Of a stretch of 64,000 bases of DNA, positions 1 to 8,712 are shown piece by piece. The notes beneath the pieces were generated by a model. It was not told the origin of the DNA. It did no database searches and worked only from the letters and a program-made list of their open reading frames with translations. Within the stretch, counting starts at the first letter, position 1. Each line of letters starts with the position of its first letter. This stretch comes from Butyricicoccus_B sp017886875 (GTDB lineage Bacteria > Bacillota > Clostridia > Oscillospirales > Butyricicoccaceae): contig OZ007036.1 in assembly GCA_963931655.1 (NCBI GenBank), positions 1,116,001-1,180,000 on the forward strand. The letters run 5' to 3'. Position numbers and translations under genes: made by a program.

Positions 1-187
1 TATTAAAATATTTTTGTCGTATTAAAAGTGCTTTTCTAAGCATTATTTCACTTTTTGTTCCATCACCATTTATAATTAAAACTATATTATTTTCATCATT
101 TACACAATTTATCATAATTATAGCATATACTTCTTTTAAAATGCAAATAACACCTAATGCTGCCAATATGCTAATTATAATATACAT
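1..187 (-). CDS. Hypothetical protein, N-terminal part only (runs off the window edge)
   Basis: A reading frame stays open for 62 codons from an ATG at 187 to the first base of the window, so the C-terminus is missing. The start is preceded by a GGGG-containing purine stretch about 8 bases upstream. The visible part has a hydrophobic N-terminal helix (about residues 2-17) followed by a mixed segment containing an NGDGTKSE stretch. The family is not recognised. It is divergent from the tRNA-Pro gene. Coding status rests only on the open frame, the RBS and a plausible membrane-anchor composition. Confidence 0.5.
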   Translation of the reverse strand, partial: MYIIISILAALGVICILKEVYAIIMINCVNDENNIVLIINGDGTKSEIMLRKALLIRQKYFN

Positions 188-234
188 AAGATATCACACC
201 CCTTTTATAATATTTTATGTGTTTATGCATTAAG

Positions 235-263
235 TTGACATTTAATTTGTGCTAATATATAAT
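235..263 (+). promoter_or_regulatory. Sigma-A promoter of tRNA-Pro
   Basis: TTGACA (235-240) and TATAAT (258-263) are separated by 17 bases, a perfect vegetative consensus. The predicted start lies about 12 bases before the mature tRNA. Confidence 0.85.
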
Positions 264-281
264 TCAAATATAATAATTTTT

Positions 282-358
282 CGAGGTGTGGCTCAGCTTG
301 GTAGAGCACTTCGTTCGGGACGAAGACGCCGCAGGTTCAAATCCTGTCACCTCGACCA
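282..358 (+). tRNA. tRNA-Pro (anticodon CGG)
   Basis: A 77-base cloverleaf with an encoded CCA end. The acceptor stem CGAGGTG pairs with CACCTCG. The anticodon loop is TTCGGGA with CGG at 316-318, which reads proline codon CCG. The T-loop GGTTCAAATCC is canonical. The 5' C is typical of bacterial tRNA-Pro. It is a single-gene transcription unit between a consensus promoter and a hairpin. Confidence 0.97.
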
Positions 359-365
359 GATATAA

Positions 366-397
366 ACCGTAGACACTTTAATATCTGCGGTTTTTTG
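366..397 (+). terminator. Intrinsic terminator of tRNA-Pro
   Basis: AACCGTAG pairs with CTGCGGTT (one G-T pair) and is followed by a run of T residues, directly downstream of the tRNA. Confidence 0.7.
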
Positions 398-415
398 TAT
401 TTAAAGTGGCTAGAC

Positions 416-444
416 TTGCACATTTTAAGCTTATTTGATAAAAT
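416..444 (+). promoter_or_regulatory. Promoter of the YebC gene overlapping a dyad
   Basis: TTGCAC (416-421) is 17 bases from TAAAAT (439-444). A perfect 9-bp inverted repeat, AGCTTATTT (428-436) and AAATAAGCT (441-449), covers the -10 box and could be an operator. Confidence 0.6.
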
Positions 445-491
445 AAGCTAAGACTATTATTTTTTCTTTTTATATAAGGAGCGTATTAAAT

Positions 492-1235
492 ATGAGTGGA
501 CATTCCAAATGGCATAATATTGCCAAGAAAAAGGGTGCAAATGACGCTAAAAAAGCTAAGATTTTCACCAAAATTGGTCGTGAAATGGCTATTGCTATTA
601 AAGAAGGCGGTTCTGCAAACCCTGATAACAATTCCCGTTTAAGAGATGTAATCGCTAAAGCTAAGGCTAATAATATGCCTAATGATAATATCAAGCGTTC
701 TCTTGATAAATATTCTGGTGCTAATGGCACTATTGAATATGAAGCAATCACTTATGAAGGTTATGGCGTAGGCGGTGTTGCTGTTATCGTTGAAACCCTA
801 ACTGATAACCGTAACCGCACAGCATCTGATGTACGTCATCTGCTTGATAAATATGGTGCTGGTATGGGTGCTACTGGTTGTGTAGGCTGGCAGTTTGACC
901 GTAAAGGCGTTATCATCATAGAGCGTGGAGAGCTTGATGAAGATGAAACTATGATGATAGCTCTTGATGCTGGTGCTGATGACTTCCAAGCTGATGAGGA
1001 AACTTTCCAGATTTACACTGACCCAGCTGAATTTGGTGCAGTTCGTGAAGCTCTTGAACAGGCTGGTTTAGAATTTGCATCTGCTGAAATTGAAATGGTT
1101 CCTCAAAACTATATCTCACTTTCAAATGAAGATGATATGGCTAAAATGCGTAAACTGCTTGATAATCTTGAAGATAACGATGATGTTCAATCAGTTTGGC
1201 ATAACTGGGAAAATGAGGACGATTACGAGGGTTAA
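492..1235 (+). CDS. yebC: YebC/PmpR-family DNA-binding regulator or translation factor
   Basis: At 247 residues this is the usual size of the YebC family. The N-terminus carries the family signature MSGHSKWHNI followed by a Lys-rich helical region, then KIGREM and the AGASMGATGCVGW-like segment (here GAGMGATGCVGW). Members are cytoplasmic; some act as transcriptional regulators and others as factors that relieve ribosome stalling at proline-rich stretches. The sequence does not tell which role applies. AAGGAG lies 9 bases before the ATG. The gene is monocistronic, with its own promoter and terminator. The acidic C-terminus is normal for the family. Confidence 0.93.
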   Translation: MSGHSKWHNIAKKKGANDAKKAKIFTKIGREMAIAIKEGGSANPDNNSRLRDVIAKAKANNMPNDNIKRSLDKYSGANGTIEYEAITYEGYGVGGVAVIVETLTDNRNRTASDVRHLLDKYGAGMGATGCVGWQFDRKGVIIIERGELDEDETMMIALDAGADDFQADEETFQIYTDPAEFGAVREALEQAGLEFASAEIEMVPQNYISLSNEDDMAKMRKLLDNLEDNDDVQSVWHNWENEDDYEG

Positions 1236-1254
1236 TCAATAAATATTAAATATC

Positions 1255-1300
1255 ACACCTTTTTTACTTGTGTATTATTTAGTAAAAAAGGTGTTTTTTT
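1255..1300 (+). terminator. Intrinsic terminator of yebC
   Basis: ACACCTTTTTTAC (1255-1267) pairs with GTAAAAAAGGTGT (1282-1294) and is followed by seven T residues. Confidence 0.85.
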
Positions 1301-1320
1301 ATATTTAAATATATGTATTC

Positions 1321-1349
1321 TTTACAATTTATATAATACAGCGTATAAT
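1321..1349 (+). promoter_or_regulatory. Sigma-A promoter of the hydrogenase-MCP gene
   Basis: TTTACA (1321-1326) is 17 bases from TATAAT (1344-1349). This gives a leader of roughly 70 bases before the ATG at 1426. Confidence 0.7.
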
Positions 1350-1425
1350 TACTATATATTAGACAGATAAAGTGAAAAAACCTTATATTTGGTATTTGCT
1401 TTAAATATAAGAAAAGGAGAAAAAT

Positions 1426-3354
1426 ATGGATATAAAATTAAATGAGTTAGTCTATACTAACGATAAATGTATAGGTTGTAATAAATGTATTTCATCATGT
1501 CCTGTTTTGACTGCAAACTGTGTTGTCGAGGATAATGGAAAACAGTTCATTCATGTTAATCCATCTCCATGTATTGCCTGTGGTGCTTGTATAGATGGTT
1601 GTCAACATAATGCACGTGAATTTAATGATGATACACAAAGATTTTTATCAGACCTTAAACAAGGAAAACGTATATCTATATTATATGCCCCTGCTCTGGT
1701 CTCTAATTATCCTAATGAATATAAAAATATATTAGGTGCATTAAAACAAATGGGAGCAAACCATATTTTTAGTGTTGCTTTTGGTGCTGATATAACCACT
1801 TGGGCATATATAAAATATATTGAAAAAACTTCTTTTAAAGGCGGAATTTCACAGCCTTGTCCTGCTGTTGTTAGATATATAGAAAATTTTATTCCTGAAC
1901 TTATTCCAAAGCTTATGCCAATACATAGCCCTCTTATGTGTGCTGCAATTTATGCACGTAAATATTTGGGTATAAACGATAGCTTTGCATTTATATCCCC
2001 ATGTATTGCTAAAAAAATTGAAATTACAGACCCAAATACAAATAATTTAGTTAGTTATAATGTCACCTTTGACCATTTAGTTAAATATCTGCGTGAAAAT
2101 AATATTCATGCTTCACCAGTTGAAGATGAATTGGTTGCAGGACTTGGAACATTGTACCCTATGCCTGGAGGATTAAAAGAAAATGTAAAATGGTTTTGTG
2201 GCGAACAGGTATTTGTTCAGCAGGTTGAAGGTGAAAAAAAGGCTTATGAATTTCTTAAAAAATATGCTGAACGTGTAAAATCTAACAAACCACTTCCATT
2301 TTTAGTTGATATACTTAATTGTGAAAATGGCTGTATTGATGGCTCTGCAATAGAAGAAACTAAACGTGGTGATGATGAAATGATTTATTTTGTTCATCAG
2401 CAAAAAAGGGCTAAACATAAATCACGTGATAAAATCTGGAATGAAAAGAAAAGTTGTGCTGCTAGATTGCGTATGCTTAATAATATGTTTAGCAAGCTGG
2501 ATTTATCAGATTTTATGCGAAAATATACCGACCGTTCACATGAAAATCAAATAAATATTCCAAACAAGCAACAAGAACAACAAATTTTTGAGACAATGGA
2601 AAAGCATTCATTAGATAAGCAAAATATTAACTGTAATGCTTGTGGATATTCAACTTGCAAACAAATGGCAACTGCTATTTTTAATAACTGTAATATTCCT
2701 AATAGCTGTATTCATTATATAAAACAAGTAGTTGAAGATGAAAAAGATAAAATAGAAACTATTTCTCAGGATATACAACAAAAAAATTATATTATACATA
2801 CTATGGTTGAGGACGCAAATAAACAATTTGACATGTTAAGCAGTTCAATTAGCAATATGGCAGAACAAAATGCCAATACTGCTGAAGAAAGTGTATGTAT
2901 AAATGCTTCCATGCAAGAAGTTGTTGAATGTAGCTCTAAAATGTCTAATATACTAAATAAAATAAATCATTTACTAAAAGCGTTAGAAGAAAATAATAAT
3001 GGCATAGAACGAGTTGCTAGTAACACAAATTTATTAGCTATAAATGCATCTGTTGAAGCTGCTCGTGCGGGTGCTGCTGGAAAAGGATTTTCAGTTGTTG
3101 CAAATGAAGTACGCTCATTAAGTAAATCCACTCAGCAAACAGCACGTGAAAGCAATCGTAATAAAGAAGAAATTGCTAGTGTATTAAATATATTAACTAG
3201 TGATATTGAACAGTTAAGAAAAATTGCTGTTGATGTAAATGAACGTCTTAGCCATCTAGCCGCTAATAATCAAGAAATTGCCGCATCTGCACAACAAATT
3301 AATGTTGCATCTGAACAACTTCACAATCATTTTGAAAAACTAAATCAAATGTAA
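1426..3354 (+). CDS. [FeFe]-hydrogenase-like sensor fused to a chemoreceptor signalling domain
   Basis: This 642-residue protein has four parts. Residues 12-60 are a 2x[4Fe-4S] ferredoxin domain (C15, C18, C21, C25; C49, C52, C55, C59). Residues about 85-310 are an iron-hydrogenase large-subunit domain that keeps one Cys at each H-cluster ligand position: C145 in QPCPAVV, C193 in SPCIAKK, and C299/C303 in NCENGC. Residues about 400-435 are a further Fe-S module (CNACGYSTC). From about 480 to the end is a methyl-accepting chemotaxis signalling domain with the hairpin motif NASVEAARAGAAGKGFSVVA. There is no signal peptide or membrane segment, so it should be cytoplasmic. The proton-transfer Cys of the usual TSCCPAW motif is replaced by Pro144, and the Met of MPC by Ser, which suggests sensing rather than fast turnover. 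Output through CheA/CheW is inferred from the MCP family. Confidence 0.88.
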   Translation: MDIKLNELVYTNDKCIGCNKCISSCPVLTANCVVEDNGKQFIHVNPSPCIACGACIDGCQHNAREFNDDTQRFLSDLKQGKRISILYAPALVSNYPNEYKNILGALKQMGANHIFSVAFGADITTWAYIKYIEKTSFKGGISQPCPAVVRYIENFIPELIPKLMPIHSPLMCAAIYARKYLGINDSFAFISPCIAKKIEITDPNTNNLVSYNVTFDHLVKYLRENNIHASPVEDELVAGLGTLYPMPGGLKENVKWFCGEQVFVQQVEGEKKAYEFLKKYAERVKSNKPLPFLVDILNCENGCIDGSAIEETKRGDDEMIYFVHQQKRAKHKSRDKIWNEKKSCAARLRMLNNMFSKLDLSDFMRKYTDRSHENQINIPNKQQEQQIFETMEKHSLDKQNINCNACGYSTCKQMATAIFNNCNIPNSCIHYIKQVVEDEKDKIETISQDIQQKNYIIHTMVEDANKQFDMLSSSISNMAEQNANTAEESVCINASMQEVVECSSKMSNILNKINHLLKALEENNNGIERVASNTNLLAINASVEAARAGAAGKGFSVVANEVRSLSKSTQQTARESNRNKEEIASVLNILTSDIEQLRKIAVDVNERLSHLAANNQEIAASAQQINVASEQLHNHFEKLNQM

Positions 3355-3360
3355 AATAAT

Positions 3361-3398
3361 TGCCCTACATAATAAAATGTAGGGCATAAATTTTTTAT
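3361..3398. terminator. Bidirectional intrinsic terminator
   Basis: GCCCTACAT pairs with ATGTAGGGC (about 3362-3385). A T-rich tract follows on the + strand. It lies between the + gene ending at 3354 and the - gene ending at 3395. Confidence 0.75.
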
Positions 3399-3679
3399 TT
3401 TTTCCAAAACTTAGGCGGATAAGCACTACCAAAAACACCAAAATTGAGTTTTGCTTCATAAAGCGAAATATTATGATTTTGCTTGCTTGGTATATATGGA
3501 TTTTCATTTTCTTCATATTCCCATGAGCAAACAGGGCATATCAAACCACTGATTTCCGCACCACAACACTGACAAGGGTGCGTTTCAGGCTCATAAAAAT
3601 AAGAAAAATCTAAACATTCATCATCTTCGTTTTGCTCATATAAATATAAATCTGGGCGTTCAAATTCATTATTTTTCAT
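3395..3679 (-). CDS. CPCC-family cysteine-rich protein
   Basis: The 94-residue protein has the Cys-rich CPCC-family layout. The first cluster is HPCQCCGAE, the second CPVCSWE, followed by an acidic stretch and the conserved end NHNISLYEAKLNFGVFG. The four to five cysteines probably bind zinc, but no function is established for the family. It is the last gene of a three-gene unit and overlaps the exonuclease III gene upstream by 11 bases, so it is likely translationally coupled. The N-terminal 35 residues are acidic and not family-typical. Confidence 0.75.
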   Translation of the reverse strand: MKNNEFERPDLYLYEQNEDDECLDFSYFYEPETHPCQCCGAEISGLICPVCSWEYEENENPYIPSKQNHNISLYEAKLNFGVFGSAYPPKFWKK

Positions 3680-4424
3680 TTATTTCAAGCACCACTGGGC
3701 AATGGTCAGAACCATAAACCTCACTTAAAATATCAACTGATTTTATATTATCCTTAAAACGTTCAGACACAATAAAATAATCTATACGCCAACCTGCATT
3801 ATTTTTACGAGCATTAAAACGATAACTCCACCAAGAATATTTACCTTCCGCCTCTGGATAAATATATCTATATGTATCAATAAATCCTGTACCTAAAAGC
3901 TCAGTCATTTTGCCACGTTCTTCATCAGTAAAACCTGCATTTTTACGATTTGTTTTAGGATTTTTTAAATCAATTTCCTTGTGTGCTACATTCATATCAC
4001 CGCAGATTATAACAGGTTTAATTTCATCTAGCTTTTTTACATATGCTCTAAAATCATCTTCCCACTGCATACGGTAATCAAGTCTTTTTAAACCCTCCTG
4101 TGAGTTTGGAACATAAACAGTGACTAAATAAAATCTATCATATTCAGCGGTTATAACTCTGCCTTCATGGTCATGGATATCTATACCTAAATCATATGTT
4201 ACTTTTATAGGCTCATTTTTTGAAAAAATAGCTGTACCAGAATAGCCTTTTTTATCGGCTGAATTCCAATATTCATAATAATTTTGAATTTGTGGTGCTT
4301 GTTCTGGTTGTAACTTGGTTTCTTGTAAACACATAATATCTGGGTTTTCCGACTTTAAAAATTCAAAAAATCCTTTATCTACACATGCTCTTAAACCGTT
4401 TACATTCCATGAAATTAACTTCAT
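3669..4424 (-). CDS. xth: Exodeoxyribonuclease III (ExoA/Xth)
   Basis: A 251-residue AP endonuclease and 3'-5' exonuclease of base excision repair in the exonuclease-endonuclease-phosphatase fold. Visible catalytic residues are N7 in SWNVNG, E35 in LQETKL, D143 and N145 in GDMN, and D240/H241 in the terminal SDHCPV motif. Length and motif order are typical. The start overlaps the stop of the upstream aminotransferase gene by 4 bases (ATGA arrangement). The window holds a second AP-endonuclease candidate, the endonuclease IV-like protein near 62 kb. Confidence 0.96.
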   Translation of the reverse strand: MKLISWNVNGLRACVDKGFFEFLKSENPDIMCLQETKLQPEQAPQIQNYYEYWNSADKKGYSGTAIFSKNEPIKVTYDLGIDIHDHEGRVITAEYDRFYLVTVYVPNSQEGLKRLDYRMQWEDDFRAYVKKLDEIKPVIICGDMNVAHKEIDLKNPKTNRKNAGFTDEERGKMTELLGTGFIDTYRYIYPEAEGKYSWWSYRFNARKNNAGWRIDYFIVSERFKDNIKSVDILSEVYGSDHCPVVLEINEK

Positions 4425-5599
4425 TTATTCTCTCCTTTTTTAAGTAAACCGCTTTTATCAATTCGGTTTACCACTTCTTTCATACGCTCTGGTGGTACAA
4501 CAAGTGCAAAACGTATATAACCTTTGCCCATTTGACCAAAGCTTTCACCTGGAACAGCTACAACTCCCGCTTTATCCATCATTTCAAGTATAAATTCGGC
4601 TGATGAATTATAACCATCTGGGATTTTTGCCCACACAAACATAGTGCCTTTGCTATCTGGTACATTCCAACCTATGCTGCGAAGTCCACCGCAAAGAGCG
4701 TCACGCCTTGCCTGATATCCTTCCCTATTTCGTGTAACTATATCTTGATTACCATTTAAAGCGGCTGCTGCACCTGCCTGCACTGGATAGAACATACCAT
4801 AATCAATTTGTGAACGGAAAGCTCTAAACTTTTCAATCATTTGTTTGTTACCAACTGCAAAGGACACACGCATACCAGTTAAATTATATGTTTTTGAAAG
4901 AGAATTAAACTCAATACCAACGTCCATTGCACCATCAATAGATAAGAAAGATAAACCCTTTTGACCGTCCATAACTAAATCTGAATAAGCGTTATCATGT
5001 ATAACCATAATATTATGTTTTTTTGCAAATTTAACTAGGTTTTCATAAAACTCTACATTTGCAAGTGCGGTTGTAGGGTTATTAGGATAAGAAACAATAA
5101 TAATCTTTGCTCTATCTGCCACATCTTCTGGAATATCATTAAAATCTAAAATCCAGTTTTTTTCTGGATATAATGGATAAAGTCCAAGCTCTGCACCTGT
5201 CATCATAGGGCCAAATGTGAAAATTGGATATCCTGGGTCTGGAGCTAAAACTAAATCGCCCTCTTTTACAAATGGAAATGCAACATGTGCTATACCCTCT
5301 TGTGAGCCACAGACAGACATAATTTGTTCTTTATCCAGTTTTACATTATATCGTCTTAAATACCAATCTTGTACAGCCTTGTTTAGTTCATCTGTATCAT
5401 ACATAGAATATTTATAATTTTCTGGATTTTTTGCAGCATCAGCTACCGCCTGCATAACGAAATCATCAGGTTTAAAATCTGGTGTGCCAATAGATAGATT
5501 TATAACATCTACACCTCGCTCTATGAGTTCTCTTTTTTTCTCATCAAGCTGATTAAAGATGTTTGATTCGGTTTCATGACCGAATTTAATAAACTGCAT
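4421..5599 (-). CDS. Pyridoxal-phosphate aminotransferase, class I/II (LL-DAP aminotransferase-like)
   Basis: The 392-residue fold-type I aminotransferase has the substrate-binding SYPNNPTT motif (170-177), the HDNAYSDL segment and the PLP lysine K236 in SLSKTYNLTG. The opening INLSIGTPDF and the overall layout resemble DapL/AlaT-type enzymes. The exact substrate cannot be read from the sequence: LL-diaminopimelate, alanine or an aromatic amino acid are all possible. It heads a unit with xth and the CPCC gene. GGAGTG precedes the ATG, and an extended -10 promoter lies about 35 bases upstream. Confidence 0.85.
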   Translation of the reverse strand: MQFIKFGHETESNIFNQLDEKKRELIERGVDVINLSIGTPDFKPDDFVMQAVADAAKNPENYKYSMYDTDELNKAVQDWYLRRYNVKLDKEQIMSVCGSQEGIAHVAFPFVKEGDLVLAPDPGYPIFTFGPMMTGAELGLYPLYPEKNWILDFNDIPEDVADRAKIIIVSYPNNPTTALANVEFYENLVKFAKKHNIMVIHDNAYSDLVMDGQKGLSFLSIDGAMDVGIEFNSLSKTYNLTGMRVSFAVGNKQMIEKFRAFRSQIDYGMFYPVQAGAAAALNGNQDIVTRNREGYQARRDALCGGLRSIGWNVPDSKGTMFVWAKIPDGYNSSAEFILEMMDKAGVVAVPGESFGQMGKGYIRFALVVPPERMKEVVNRIDKSGLLKKGENK

Positions 5600-5631
5600 T
5601 TTATTTCACTCCAATTATAATTTATGAATTT

Positions 5632-5640
5632 AGTATACCA
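5632..5640 (-). promoter_or_regulatory. Extended -10 promoter of the aminotransferase operon
   Basis: Read on the - strand, TGG precedes TATACT, giving a TGnTATACT extended -10. It lies directly behind the T-tract of the eno terminator. No good -35 is visible. Confidence 0.5.
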
Positions 5641-5648
5641 CAGAGAAC

Positions 5649-5682
5649 AAAAAAAATCGAGCCGGTAATAAAACCGACTCGA
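5649..5682 (-). terminator. Intrinsic terminator of the glycolytic operon
   Basis: TCGAGTCGGT pairs with ACCGGCTCGA on the - strand (10 bp) and is followed by eight T residues, 16 bases after the eno stop. Confidence 0.9.
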
Positions 5683-5697
5683 CTTATAAATTTTAAA

Positions 5698-7008
5698 TTA
5701 CTTTAGGTTGAACCAAGCGTCACGACCTAGGTACTGAGCAACTTCACCCAGTTCCTCCTCGATGCGTAGTAGCTGATTGTACTTAGCAACACGGTCTGTA
5801 CGGCTAGGAGCACCAGTTTTAATCTGACCAGCGTTTAGAGCAACAGCTAGGTCAGCGATTGTAGCGTCCTCAGTTTCACCAGAACGGTGAGAAACAACAG
5901 CAGTGTAACCAGCACGGTTAGCCATCTGGATAGCGTCCAGAGTCTCAGTTAGAGAACCAATCTGGTTAACCTTGATAAGGATAGAGTTAGCAACACCCAT
6001 ATCAATACCCTTCTTTAGACGGGTTGTGTTAGTAACGAATAGGTCGTCACCAACAAGCTGAATCTTGTCGCCAAGAGCCTTGGTAAGCATTTCCCAGCCT
6101 TCCCAATCTTCTTCAGCCATACCATCTTCCAGAGAGATGATTGGATACTTCTCAGCGAAGTTCTTCCACATGTTAACAAGCTGCTTCTGAGTCATCTTCT
6201 TGCCGGACTTAGGCTGAATGTAGCACTTCTCTTCGTCGTTCCACCACTCGGAAGAAGCAGCGTCAATAGCAATCATAAAGTCCTCGCCTGGCTTGTAACC
6301 AGCTTCTTCAATAGCCTGAACGATAACCTTTAGAGCGTCCTCGTCCTTCTTTAGGTTTGGAGCGTAACCGCCTTCATCACCTACACCAGCAGCTGGAGTA
6401 CCATTTTCCTTTAGAGTCTTCTTTAGAGTGTGGAATACTTCAGCACAACGGCGAAGAGCCTCACGGAAAGATGGAGCAGAAACAGGCATAATCATGAATT
6501 CCTGAATTTCTACGTTGTTAGTAGCATGAGCACCACCGTTAAGAATGTTCATCATTGGAACTGGTAGAGTCTTAGCATTGCAACCACCAATGTAGTTATA
6601 AAGTGGCATACCTAGAGCCTCAGCAGCAGCCTTAGCAACAGCCATAGATACACCTAGAATAGCGTTAGCACCAAACTTAGTCTTGTTTGGAGTGCCGTCA
6701 AGCTCAATCATGGTCTTGTCGATAGCCTGCTGGTCAAGAGCGTTCATACCAATGATAGCTTCAGCGATTTCGCCATTTACAGCGTCAACAGCCTTTAGAA
6801 CACCCTTACCCATGTAACGGTCCTTATCACCATCACGTAGCTCACAAGCCTCGAAAATACCAGTAGATGCACCAGATGGAACTGCTGCACGACCCATATA
6901 AGCACCAGTGTCAGCCTCTACATAAACTTCAACTTCAACGGTTGGGTTGCCACGAGAGTCCATAACTTCTCTGCCAACTACGTCAACAATTTCAATGTAA
7001 CCCTTCAT
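5698..7008 (-). CDS. eno: Enolase
   Basis: The 436-residue enzyme converts 2-phosphoglycerate to phosphoenolpyruvate. Family signatures are SRGNPTVEVEV near the N-terminus, MNILNGGAHA, the metal-site region SLEDGMAEEDW, GDDLFVTN, and the catalytic-lysine region LIKVNQIGSLTET followed by SHRSGETED. It is the last gene of the pgk-tpiA-gpmI-eno unit and ends just before a strong terminator. Codon choice is visibly more biased and GC-richer than in neighbouring non-glycolytic genes, as expected for high expression. Confidence 0.98.
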   Translation of the reverse strand: MKGYIEIVDVVGREVMDSRGNPTVEVEVYVEADTGAYMGRAAVPSGASTGIFEACELRDGDKDRYMGKGVLKAVDAVNGEIAEAIIGMNALDQQAIDKTMIELDGTPNKTKFGANAILGVSMAVAKAAAEALGMPLYNYIGGCNAKTLPVPMMNILNGGAHATNNVEIQEFMIMPVSAPSFREALRRCAEVFHTLKKTLKENGTPAAGVGDEGGYAPNLKKDEDALKVIVQAIEEAGYKPGEDFMIAIDAASSEWWNDEEKCYIQPKSGKKMTQKQLVNMWKNFAEKYPIISLEDGMAEEDWEGWEMLTKALGDKIQLVGDDLFVTNTTRLKKGIDMGVANSILIKVNQIGSLTETLDAIQMANRAGYTAVVSHRSGETEDATIADLAVALNAGQIKTGAPSRTDRVAKYNQLLRIEEELGEVAQYLGRDAWFNLK

Positions 7009-7056
7009 ATTATATCTTCTCCTTTGAATTTATCGTAAATAGCTTAAACAGCTAAA

Positions 7057-8712
7057 TTACTTCACAAGTAAGCTCTTACCAGTCATTTCTGCTGGCTTAT
7101 CAAGACCTAATAGCTCAAGCATTGTAGGTGCAAGGTCTGCAAGTACGCCGCCTTCTGCTAGTGCCTTGACATCATTTCTACCAACCAGAATAAGTGGAAC
7201 TGGGTTAGTAGAGTGTGCAGTAAATGGAGAAACTCCATCATCTTCAAGCATTTGGTCTGCATTACCATGGTCAGCAGTAATCAGTGCTGCACCACCCTTA
7301 GCAAGGATAGCATCAACAGTTCTACCAACACATGTATCAACAGTTTCTACTGCCTTAACAGCAGCATCAAAAACGCCTGTATGGCCAACCATATCACAGT
7401 TAGCATAGTTTAGAATGATAACATCATACTTATCAGAGTTAATACGCTTAACAACTTCGTCTGTTACCTCAATAGCAGACATTTCTGGCTTTAAGTCATA
7501 AGTTGCAACTGCTGGGGACTTGATAAGTGCACGGTCTTCATTCTTATATTCCTGCTCAACGCCACCATTAAAGAAGAAAGTAACATGAGCATATTTTTCG
7601 GTTTCAGCAATACGCAGCTGGGTTAAACCTTTTTCTGCAATGTATTCACCGAATGTATTTGTTAAAGATTGTGGTTTGAAAGCAACTTCAACATTAGGCA
7701 TGGTTGCATCATATTGAGTCATGCAAACATACTTAACCTTTAAGTTGCCATCTTCACGAGCAAAGCCATTGAAATCTGGGTCAACGATTGCACGAGTAAT
7801 TTCTCTTGCACGGTCTGGGCGGAAATTAGCAAAGATAACAGCATCATCTTTCTGAATATTTGCACCCTCAGTAATAATCATTGGCTCAATAAACTCGTCT
7901 GTCTTGCCATTTGCATAGCAAGTTTTAATAGCCTCAACAGCATCAGCATATACTGGAGCTTTACCACGAACGATAGCATCATAAGCACGTTCTACTCTAT
8001 CCCAGTTCTTATCTCTATCCATAGCATAATAACGACCAGAGATAGTAGAAATACAGCCGATACCAAGCTCATTGATTTTATCTACAACCTTTTGTACATA
8101 ATCTGCACCAGAGGTTGGAGGAGTGTCACGACCGTCCATAAAACAGTGTACACAAACCTTAGTTAGACCATTTCTCTTAGCAAGCTCTAAAAGTGCACAG
8201 ATATGGTCGATGTGTGAGTGAACACCACCATCGCTCATTAGACCAAAGATATGCAGGGTAGAATTAAACCACTTGCACTGGTCAACAGCACTCTTAAATG
8301 CTTCATTTTCAAAGAAATCGCCGTCTTGAATTGCCTTTGTAATGCGGGTAAGTTCCTGATATACAATGCGACCTGCACCGATATTAGTATGACCTACCTC
8401 AGAATTACCCATCTGACCATCTGGCAGACCTACGTCCATACCAGATGCACCAATTAGAACATGTGGGCATTCCTTCATATATTTATCCATGTTAGGTGTT
8501 TTAGCCGCATGGATTGCGTTACCCTTGTCACTATCACGATGACCAAAGCCGTCCATAATGATAAGTGCAAGAGGTTTCTTTTCTGAACTTGCAACAGTTT
8601 TTGTTGCAGGTGCAGTTTTAGCTGCCTGAGTCTTTGTAGCAGCAGTTTTACGAGTGCGACGAGTTGTTGTCTTTTTTTCCACTACTGCTTCCTCCTGCTT
8701 AGTTTTTCTCAT
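7057..8712 (-). CDS. gpmI: 2,3-bisphosphoglycerate-independent phosphoglycerate mutase with a basic N-terminal tail
   Basis: At 551 residues it is about 40 longer than the usual 510. The catalytic part begins near residue 46 (KPLALIIMDGFG; metal ligand D54) and has the phosphoserine nucleophile S104 in GQMGNSEVGHTN. Near the C-terminus, TADHGNADQM supplies further metal ligands. Residues 1-45 form a low-complexity Lys/Arg/Thr/Ala-rich tail with no hydrophobic segment. No alternative start with a good RBS was found inside the tail, and AAAGGAG lies before the ATG chosen. The enzyme interconverts 3- and 2-phosphoglycerate using Mn2+. Confidence 0.95.
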   Translation of the reverse strand: MRKTKQEEAVVEKKTTTRRTRKTAATKTQAAKTAPATKTVASSEKKPLALIIMDGFGHRDSDKGNAIHAAKTPNMDKYMKECPHVLIGASGMDVGLPDGQMGNSEVGHTNIGAGRIVYQELTRITKAIQDGDFFENEAFKSAVDQCKWFNSTLHIFGLMSDGGVHSHIDHICALLELAKRNGLTKVCVHCFMDGRDTPPTSGADYVQKVVDKINELGIGCISTISGRYYAMDRDKNWDRVERAYDAIVRGKAPVYADAVEAIKTCYANGKTDEFIEPMIITEGANIQKDDAVIFANFRPDRAREITRAIVDPDFNGFAREDGNLKVKYVCMTQYDATMPNVEVAFKPQSLTNTFGEYIAEKGLTQLRIAETEKYAHVTFFFNGGVEQEYKNEDRALIKSPAVATYDLKPEMSAIEVTDEVVKRINSDKYDVIILNYANCDMVGHTGVFDAAVKAVETVDTCVGRTVDAILAKGGAALITADHGNADQMLEDDGVSPFTAHSTNPVPLILVGRNDVKALAEGGVLADLAPTMLELLGLDKPAEMTGKSLLVK

